DNA from: Variovorax sp. | Lineage (GTDB): Bacteria > Pseudomonadota > Gammaproteobacteria > Burkholderiales > Burkholderiaceae_C | DNA length: 5,260 nt | Direction of reading: 5' to 3' | Assembly: GCA_028292145.1 (NCBI GenBank) | Contig: JAQGMX010000505.1 | Span: 1 to 5,260, forward strand | Shown here: in pieces, positions 1-5,260 of the stretch | Layout: the number at the start of each line of letters is the position of its first letter | Position numbering within the stretch: position 1 is the first letter of the stretch | Position numbers and translations under genes: made by a program | The notes under the pieces: generated by a model | What the model was told of the DNA's origin: nothing | Databases searched by the model: none | What the model saw: the letters and a program-made list of their open reading frames with translations, nothing else

Positions 1-1275
1 GCACCAGATCACCAGCAAACCGAGTTCGGTGAGGAAGGACACGGTCGGCGAGAACAGCGACCAGACCTTGTTCAACTTGTCGTTGACCTGCAGGTTGTAC
101 TGATTGGCATCGCGGAAACGGTTGGCTTCGCGCTTTTCCTGCGCAAAGGCCTTGACCACGCGGATGCCGGGAATCGTGTCGGCGAGCACGTTGGTGACCT
201 CGCTCCAGACGCGGTCGATCTTCTCGAAACCGGTGCGCAGCCGGTCGCGCACCACGTGGATCATCCAGGCGATGAACGGCAACGGCACCAGCGTGACGAC
301 CGCCAACAGCGGGTTGATCGACACCAGGATGGCGGCGGTCATGACGATCATCAGCACGTCGGTCAAGAAGTCGAGCGCGTGCAGCGACAGGAAGACGTTG
401 ATGCGGTCGGTTTCGGCGCCGATCCGCGACATCAGGTCGCCGGTGCGCTTGCCGCCGAAGTAGTCGAGCGGCAGCGTCAGCAGGTGTTCGTAGGTCGTCG
501 TCCGCAGATCGGCGCCGATGCGCTCCGAAACCAGCGCCAGCAGGTAGGTACGCGCCCAGCCCAGGCCCCAGCCGGCCAGCGCGGCGATCAGCAGGGCGCC
601 CAGGAACATCACGACCTTCTCGATGGCGATCTGCTGGCCATTCTGGAACGGGATCAGGATGTCGTCGATCAGCGGAATGGTCAGGTACGGCGGTACCAGC
701 GTGGCGGCGGTGGATGCCAGCGTCAGCAAGAAGCCGGCGAGCAGCTGCTTTCTGTAGGGCTTGGCGAAACGGCCGAGGCGCAGCAGAACCCAGGTCGACG
801 GCACGACTTTCTTTTCGGCCTCCAGCGCATCGGCGAGACCGGAACGGGTGGTATCGGCGCCGTCTTCGGCTGCGTCGGACGCTGCGCCCTCCTGAAGACG
901 CTCGAATTCCTTCTGAAATCGCAACGCAGCCGGTTGCTGTGCCAATGTGTAGCGCCAGCGTGCCAACCGGCCGTTGGCATCCATGAGGTCGAAAGTCCCG
1001 ACGCCTGCGTGATCGGACACCACCAGCGCGAGTCCCGGAGGCGACAGCGGCCAATCGCGCCACACACTCTTTTCGTCGGTTTTCCCCGTGTTTTCTCGGG
1101 CGATCAGGCGCTGGTCAGTCAGTGCGAGGAGGTCGTCGGCGAAGCGCAATTGGGCGTCGAGGTCAACCGGCAGGCTCGCCAGAACGTTTTCCGCAATTGT
1201 TAGCTGGTCTTTCAAACCGTCCGGCGCCGCCGCTACCCTGCCCTCCCGGGACTCGACTGGATCGTGATGTTGCAT
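1..1275 (-). CDS. ABC exporter (permease part), cyanophycin-locus type, partial: C-terminus beyond left edge
   Basis: The minus frame is open from an ATG at 1275 to base 1, giving 425 residues without a stop. Residues about 1-160 form a soluble extension rich in Asp, Glu and Ala, not usual for MsbA-type exporters. A type IV ABC transmembrane domain follows, with hydrophobic segments near 178-200, 221-248, 298-320, 322-341 and 407-425 (cut). Family-typical stretches are DYFGGKRTGDLMSRI (271-285), at the first intracellular loop, and the ADTIPGIRVVKAFAQE stretch (365-380). The ATPase domain should lie left of the window, so Walker motifs cannot be checked. It is an inner-membrane protein, presumably a dimeric half-transporter. 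It is divergent from the cphA pair, and I recall similar proteins annotated as cyanophycin metabolism-associated ABC transporters. The substrate is unknown; export or uptake of cyanophycin-related peptides is only a guess. An in-frame ATG at 1320 would add 15 basic residues. Neither start has a clear Shine-Dalgarno sequence, and I prefer 1275. Confidence 0.92.
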   Translation of the reverse strand, partial: MQHHDPVESREGRVAAAPDGLKDQLTIAENVLASLPVDLDAQLRFADDLLALTDQRLIARENTGKTDEKSVWRDWPLSPPGLALVVSDHAGVGTFDLMDANGRLARWRYTLAQQPAALRFQKEFERLQEGAASDAAEDGADTTRSGLADALEAEKKVVPSTWVLLRLGRFAKPYRKQLLAGFLLTLASTAATLVPPYLTIPLIDDILIPFQNGQQIAIEKVVMFLGALLIAALAGWGLGWARTYLLALVSERIGADLRTTTYEHLLTLPLDYFGGKRTGDLMSRIGAETDRINVFLSLHALDFLTDVLMIVMTAAILVSINPLLAVVTLVPLPFIAWMIHVVRDRLRTGFEKIDRVWSEVTNVLADTIPGIRVVKAFAQEKREANRFRDANQYNLQVNDKLNKVWSLFSPTVSFLTELGLLVIWC

Positions 1276-1331
1276 TGTGTTTCTGTGTCTTTGGCGTCGT
1301 GCCCGCCGATTCTGATTCATCGAACGTTTAC
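1276..1331. promoter_or_regulatory. Short divergent intergenic region between ABC exporter and cphA pair
   Basis: Only 56 bases separate the chosen starts of the minus-strand exporter and the plus-strand synthetase gene. Any promoters for the two directions must overlap each other or reach into the opposite coding sequence. I scanned both strands and found no convincing sigma70 -35/-10 pair and no clear Shine-Dalgarno sequence for either gene. The region is less GC-rich than the genes around it. Alternative starts narrow it further: an in-frame ATG at 1320 for the exporter and an in-frame GTG at 1299 for the synthetase. That it is regulatory is inferred from gene layout alone. Confidence 0.4.
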
Positions 1332-3584
1332 ATGACCCGTTTCGACGACATCCGTTTTCTGCGCACATCCTATTTGCGCGGCCCCAATATCTGGACCTAC
1401 CGACCGGTGCTGGAGGTCTGGCTCGACCTCGGCCGGCTGGAAGATTTCCCGTCCAACCTGATCGACGGCTTCACCGAACGGCTGACGACGCTGCTGCCGG
1501 CGCTGATCGAGCACCACTGCGGCGTCGGCGAGCGCGGCGGCTTCATCCAGCGCCTGACCGAGGGCACCTGGGCCGGCCACGTGCTGGAACACGTCGTCAT
1601 CGAGCTGTTGAACCTGGCCGGCATGCCGACCGGCTTCGGGCAAACCCGCAGCACGTCGAAGCACGGCGTCTACCGGATGGTGTTCCGCGCCCGCGACGAG
1701 CAGGTCGCCCGCGTCGCGCTGACCGAAGGCCATCGCCTGCTGATGGCGGCCATCAACGACACGCCTTTCGGCAGCGCCGAAGTGCAGGCCGCCGTGAATG
1801 CGGTCAAGGCCAAGCTGGAAGACTGCTACCTCGGCCCGAGCACCGCCGCCATCGTCGCCGCCGCTACCGACCGTGGCATCCCGCACATGCGGCTGAACGA
1901 CGGCAACCTGGTCCAGCTGGGCTACGGCGCCGAGCAGCAGCGCATCTGGACCGCCGAAACCGACCACACCAGCGCCATCGGCGAATCCATCGCCAGCGAC
2001 AAGGAACTCACCAAGTCGCTGCTGCAGGCCTGCGGCGTACCGGTGCCCGAAGGCCGGATCGTCGAAAGCGCCGAAGAAGCCTGGGAAGCCGCCGAGGACA
2101 TCGGCCTGCCGGTGGCCGTTAAACCGTCGGACGCCAACCACGGCCGCGGCGTGTCGCTGGAACTGACGACGCGCGAAGAAGTCATGGCCGCCTTCGCCGT
2201 CGCCGAGCCCGAAGGCAGCGACGTGATGGTCGAGCGCTTCGTGCGCGGTTTCGAGCACCGGCTGCTGGTGATCGGCGGCCAGGTCGTGGCGGCGGCACGC
2301 GGCGCCGTCATCACCGTGACCGGCGACGGCACGTCGACCGTCGCAGCCCTCATCGACAGCCAGCTCAACAGCGATCCGCGACGTGGCGCCGAGGAAGAAT
2401 TCCCGCTCGACCTGATCGACCTGCCCACCGATGCCAAGCTGCAACTCGAGCTCCAGCGCCAGTCGCTCGACGGCGCCGCCGTGCCGGACGCGGGCCGTGT
2501 GGTCACGATCCAGCGCAACGGCAATCTCGGCGTCGACTGCACCGATCTGGTCCATCCCGAAGTCGCGCATGCCGCCGTGCTGGCCGCGCGCGTGGTCGGC
2601 CTGGACATCGCCGGCATCGATCTGGTGGCGGAAGACATCGGCAAGCCGCTGGTCGCACAACGCGGCGCGATCGTCGAAGTCAACGCCGGTCCGGGGCTGC
2701 TGATGCATCTGAAGCCGGCGGTCGGTTCGCCGCGCCCGGTCGGCCGCGCGATCTGCGATCACCTCTATGCCGAGGCCGACGAAGGCCAGCTTGCCGGTCG
2801 AATCCCGGTCGTCGGTGTGGCCGGCTCGCGCGACGCCGCCGTGCTCGCGCGCCTGGTGGCCTGGCTGCTCGGCCTGGGCGGCCGCTACACCGGCCTCGCC
2901 TGCCGCGACGGCCTTTTCCTGGACCGCCGCCGCGTCGACGCTCGCGACAGCGCGCACTGGGAAGCCGGCCACCGCCTGCTGGTCAACCGCGCCACGGAAG
3001 CCGTGGTGATCGAAAACGGCGCCGACACCATCCTGCGCGACGGCCTGGCCTACGACCGCTGCCACGTCGGCATCGTGACCGACCTCGGCGGCGCCGAAGC
3101 ATTGGCCGAATTCGACATCACCGAGAGCGACCAGCTGGTTCGGGTGATGCGAACGCAGGTCGACGTGGTGCTGGCCGAAGGCACCGCGGTATTGAATGCC
3201 GGCGATCCGCGTGTCGCCGCGCTGGCGCCGCTGTGCGACGGCGCGGTCGTGCTGTACGCAGCCGACGCGCATGCGCCGGCGCTGGTCGCCCACCAGGGCG
3301 CCGGCGGCCGTGCGGTGCTGGTGCGCCAGGACCGCGTCGTGCTGGCCAACGGCAGCAGCGAATCCTTCCTGCCGGGCCTCGGCCGGCTGACCGTCTGGCG
3401 CGCCACGCACATCGGCGTCGGCGTCGAGAGCCTGCTGGCCGCCGTCGCAACCGGCTGGGCGCTCGGCATTCCGCTGAACCTGATCGGCGCCGGCGCCGAA
3501 GCGTTCGAGGCCGACCTGCAGGCGGCGCTCGCGTCGCTGCAGCTGTCGCAGACCATTCCATCCCCCGAAGCCCAACTCGCCTGA
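1332..3584 (+). CDS. cphA: Cyanophycin synthetase paralogue with degenerate, truncated Mur-ligase domain
   Basis: Complete 750-residue protein of the CphA family, shorter than canonical CphA1 (roughly 870-900 residues). The N domain (about 1-165) has RGPNIW at 17-22 and HVLEHVVIE (H83, E86, H87, E91), an HxxEH...E motif like the primer-making hydrolase site described in some CphA1 enzymes. The ATP-grasp domain (about 220-485) has DKELTK at 223, VKPSDANHGRG at 263-273 and EVNAGPGLLMH at 449-459. The Mur-ligase-like part starts near 490. Where the paralogue has GTNGKTT this protein has GSRDAAV (498-504), so the P-loop Lys is Ala502. The ARGG motif reads GADT, and the protein ends after the central domain with no C-lobe. 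Arg ligation by this chain is therefore unlikely. In ATP-grasp, the paralogue's NLSTGG reads NLGVDC (398-403). Possible roles are primer processing, partnering the downstream CphA, or CphA2-like dipeptide polymerisation. The frame is open back to 1122, but family homology begins at the 1332 ATG. An in-frame GTG at 1299 is the alternative start. Confidence 0.93.
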   Translation: MTRFDDIRFLRTSYLRGPNIWTYRPVLEVWLDLGRLEDFPSNLIDGFTERLTTLLPALIEHHCGVGERGGFIQRLTEGTWAGHVLEHVVIELLNLAGMPTGFGQTRSTSKHGVYRMVFRARDEQVARVALTEGHRLLMAAINDTPFGSAEVQAAVNAVKAKLEDCYLGPSTAAIVAAATDRGIPHMRLNDGNLVQLGYGAEQQRIWTAETDHTSAIGESIASDKELTKSLLQACGVPVPEGRIVESAEEAWEAAEDIGLPVAVKPSDANHGRGVSLELTTREEVMAAFAVAEPEGSDVMVERFVRGFEHRLLVIGGQVVAAARGAVITVTGDGTSTVAALIDSQLNSDPRRGAEEEFPLDLIDLPTDAKLQLELQRQSLDGAAVPDAGRVVTIQRNGNLGVDCTDLVHPEVAHAAVLAARVVGLDIAGIDLVAEDIGKPLVAQRGAIVEVNAGPGLLMHLKPAVGSPRPVGRAICDHLYAEADEGQLAGRIPVVGVAGSRDAAVLARLVAWLLGLGGRYTGLACRDGLFLDRRRVDARDSAHWEAGHRLLVNRATEAVVIENGADTILRDGLAYDRCHVGIVTDLGGAEALAEFDITESDQLVRVMRTQVDVVLAEGTAVLNAGDPRVAALAPLCDGAVVLYAADAHAPALVAHQGAGGRAVLVRQDRVVLANGSSESFLPGLGRLTVWRATHIGVGVESLLAAVATGWALGIPLNLIGAGAEAFEADLQAALASLQLSQTIPSPEAQLA

Positions 3585-3591
3585 TCGCCCC
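3585..3591 (+). promoter_or_regulatory. Seven-base stop-to-start junction of the cphA pair
   Basis: The TGA of the first synthetase gene (3582-3584) is followed by seven bases and then the ATG of the second (3592-3594). There is no room for a terminator or promoter in the gap, and I see no good Shine-Dalgarno sequence at the usual spacing before 3592. Co-transcription is very likely, and translation of the second gene is probably coupled to termination of the first. The coupling is inferred from spacing. Confidence 0.5.
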
Positions 3592-5260
3592 ATGGAAGTC
3601 ACCCGAATCCGCGCCCTGCGCGGCCCCAATCTCTGGAGCCGCCATACCTCGATCGAGGCGGTCGTCAACTGCCAGGGCGCCGAAAACGCCGTCGAACAGC
3701 TTCACGGCTTCGAAAACCGCCTTCGCTCGCTGTTTCCGACCATCGGCGAGCTGCATCCGATGGTGCTCGGCCAGCCGCTGGCGCTGGCCCACGTGCTCGA
3801 GAACGCTGCGCTCGCGCTGCAGTCGCAGGCCGGATGCGCGGTGGTTTTCGGCAATACCTCACGCACGCTGGAAGAAGGCGTCTACCAGGTCGCCGTGCAG
3901 TACTGCGAGGAAGCCGTCGGCCGGCGCGCGGTCGCGCTGGCGATCGAGCTGATCGATGCGGCGCTGCAGAAGGAAGGCGCCGCCTTCGACGTCAACGCCG
4001 CGTTGGCCGAATTGCGCGAGCTGGACGAGTCCGAGCGGCTCGGCCCGAGCACCGGCTCCATCGTCGATGCAGCCACCGCCCGCGGCATTCCACACCGCCG
4101 CCTCACGCGCGGCAGCCTGGTCCAGTTCGGCTGGGGCGTGCAGCAGCGGCGCATCCAGGCGGCGGAAATCGACAGCACCAGCGGCGTGGCCGAAGCCATC
4201 GCCCAGGACAAGGAGCTCACCAAGCAGCTGCTCGACGCGGCCGGCGTGCCGGTGCCGCGCGGGCGGCCGGTCGTCAGCGCAGACGACGGCTGGGCCGCGG
4301 CACAGGACATCGGCCTGCCGGTGGTCGTGAAGCCGCAGGACGGCAACCAGGGCAAGGGCGTGACGGTCAACATCGTGACGCGCGAACAGCTCGACGCGGC
4401 CTATGCGTCGGCGGCCGAATACGGCGAAGTGATGGTAGAAAAGTTCCTGCCCGGCTTCGACTACCGGCTGCTCGTCGTCGGCAACCGGCTCATCGCCGCC
4501 GCCCGCCGCGATCCGCCGCAGGTGATCGGCGACGGCGTCTCGACGGTGCAGCAGCTGGTCGATACCGTCAATCTCGATCCGCGCCGGGGCGAGGGCCATG
4601 CGACGTCGCTGACCAAGATCCGGCTCGACGCCATCGCCGTCGGCCGGCTCGAATCGCTCGGCATGACGCCGGCCAGCGTGCCGTCGCTCGGCCAGCGCGT
4701 GGTGCTGCGCAACAACGCCAACCTCTCGACCGGCGGCACCGCCACCGACGTGACAGACACCGTGCACCCCGAAGTCGCGGCGCGCGCCGTCGATGCGGCG
4801 CAGATGGTCGGCCTGCACATCTGCGGCGTCGACATGGTCTGCGAGAACGTCTTGCGGCCGCTCGAGGAGCAGCACGGCGGCGTGGTCGAGGTGAATGCGG
4901 CGCCGGGTTTGCGGATGCACATTTCGCCGTCGTTCGGCCGCGGCCGCGATGTGGGAGCCGCGGTGATGGACACGCTGTTCGCGCACGGCGACGACGGCCG
5001 CATCCCGGTCGTCGCGGTCACCGGCACCAACGGCAAGACCACCACCGCGCGTCTGGTCAACCATCTGTTCATGGCCAGCGGCCTGCGCACCGGCATGACC
5101 AACACCGACGGCGTCTGGGTCGACGGCCGGCAAACCGACAGCGGCGACTGCAGCGGCCCGAAAAGCGCCCGCAACGTGCTGATGCACCCCGACGTTGAAG
5201 CGGCGGTTTTCGAGGTCGCGCGGGGCGGCGTGCTGCGCGAGGGCCTGGGTTTCGACCGCT
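3592..5260 (+). CDS. cphA: Cyanophycin synthetase (CphA), canonical two-ligase type, partial: C-terminus beyond right edge
   Basis: The frame is open from the ATG at 3592 to the right edge, giving 556 codons plus one base. It is the ATP-dependent cytoplasmic polymerase that builds cyanophycin by alternately adding Asp to the backbone and Arg to the side-chain carboxylate. It starts MEVTRIRALRGPNLW, typical of proteobacterial CphA. The N domain covers about 1-150. ATP-grasp (about 206-465) has DKELTK at 206, VKPQDGNQGKG at 246-256, NLSTGGT at 377-383 and EVNAAPGLRMH at 433-443. The Mur-ligase-like domain begins near 470 with an intact P-loop GTNGKTT (478-484, Lys482), then GDCSGPKSAR (518-527) and FEVARGG (540-546). 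About 300 residues, including the Mur C-lobe, should lie beyond the edge. In the N domain the hydrolase-type motif is broken: H67 and E70 remain, but the second His is Asn71 and the downstream Glu is Ala75. Self-priming is therefore doubtful. It follows its paralogue by seven bases and is probably co-expressed with it. Confidence 0.95.
   Translation, partial: MEVTRIRALRGPNLWSRHTSIEAVVNCQGAENAVEQLHGFENRLRSLFPTIGELHPMVLGQPLALAHVLENAALALQSQAGCAVVFGNTSRTLEEGVYQVAVQYCEEAVGRRAVALAIELIDAALQKEGAAFDVNAALAELRELDESERLGPSTGSIVDAATARGIPHRRLTRGSLVQFGWGVQQRRIQAAEIDSTSGVAEAIAQDKELTKQLLDAAGVPVPRGRPVVSADDGWAAAQDIGLPVVVKPQDGNQGKGVTVNIVTREQLDAAYASAAEYGEVMVEKFLPGFDYRLLVVGNRLIAAARRDPPQVIGDGVSTVQQLVDTVNLDPRRGEGHATSLTKIRLDAIAVGRLESLGMTPASVPSLGQRVVLRNNANLSTGGTATDVTDTVHPEVAARAVDAAQMVGLHICGVDMVCENVLRPLEEQHGGVVEVNAAPGLRMHISPSFGRGRDVGAAVMDTLFAHGDDGRIPVVAVTGTNGKTTTARLVNHLFMASGLRTGMTNTDGVWVDGRQTDSGDCSGPKSARNVLMHPDVEAAVFEVARGGVLREGLGFDR

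Noticed and set aside
256..1203. A 315-codon plus-strand open frame over the exporter gene.
   Set aside because: The product is an Arg/Gln/Gly-rich low-complexity chain, while the minus strand encodes an unmistakable ABC membrane domain.
1290..1310. A possible sigma54-like or palindromic element in the divergent gap (TTGGCG...GCC).
   Set aside because: The -12 TTGC element is absent on both strands, and the inverted repeat is only about four base pairs, well within chance for this composition.
1122..1331. An N-terminal extension of the first synthetase back to an ATG at 1122.
   Set aside because: It would overlap the divergent exporter by about 150 bases, and the extra residues are low-complexity with no CphA similarity. 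Homology begins right at the 1332 ATG.
2811..3591. A frameshift as the cause of the missing Mur-ligase motifs in the first synthetase.
   Set aside because: Residues on both sides of the lost motifs stay in frame and align with the family. No C-lobe coding remains before the next start at 3592.
1317..3668. A 783-codon open frame on the minus strand opposite the first synthetase gene.
   Set aside because: It is the antisense of a clear CphA gene in GC-rich DNA, where reverse frames stay open by codon bias. Its product is low-complexity, with no recognisable domain.
3834..5198. Long open frames in an alternative plus frame (3834-5198) and on the minus strand (3859-5187) over the second synthetase gene.
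   Set aside because: Both are Arg- or His/Ala-rich shadows. The frame starting at 3592 gives conserved CphA motifs throughout.

Overview
This GC-rich window looks like a proteobacterial chromosome, most likely betaproteobacterial. That assignment rests on codon use and gene content, not on a marker gene. It holds a cyanophycin (multi-L-arginyl-poly-L-aspartate) locus with three protein genes. Two of them run off the window edges.

Layout: (1) Bases 1-1275, minus strand: the N-terminal 425 residues of a type IV (MsbA-like) ABC exporter with an unusual N-terminal extension of about 160 residues. Its remaining membrane segment and ATPase domain lie left of the window. (2) Bases 1276-1331: a very short divergent intergenic region that must carry the 5' signals of both directions. 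(3) Bases 1332-3584, plus strand: a complete 750-residue cyanophycin synthetase paralogue. It has an N domain and an ATP-grasp domain, but its Mur-ligase-like domain has lost the ATP-binding P-loop and the whole C-lobe. (4) Bases 3592 to the right edge, plus strand: a second, canonical CphA with intact ATP-grasp and Mur-ligase P-loop motifs, cut at residue 556.

How they may work together: canonical CphA makes cyanophycin from Asp and Arg with two ATP-dependent sites. The ATP-grasp domain adds Asp to the backbone, and the Mur-ligase-like domain adds Arg to the side chain. The downstream protein keeps both. The upstream protein cannot be a normal Arg ligase. It does keep an HxxEH...E motif in the N domain, where some CphA enzymes have a primer-generating hydrolase site, and that motif is broken in the downstream protein. 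The two paralogues therefore look complementary. The divergent ABC protein resembles transporters I recall being found repeatedly beside cphA in betaproteobacteria; its substrate is unknown. I see no RNA genes, mobile elements, CRISPR arrays or convincing terminators.
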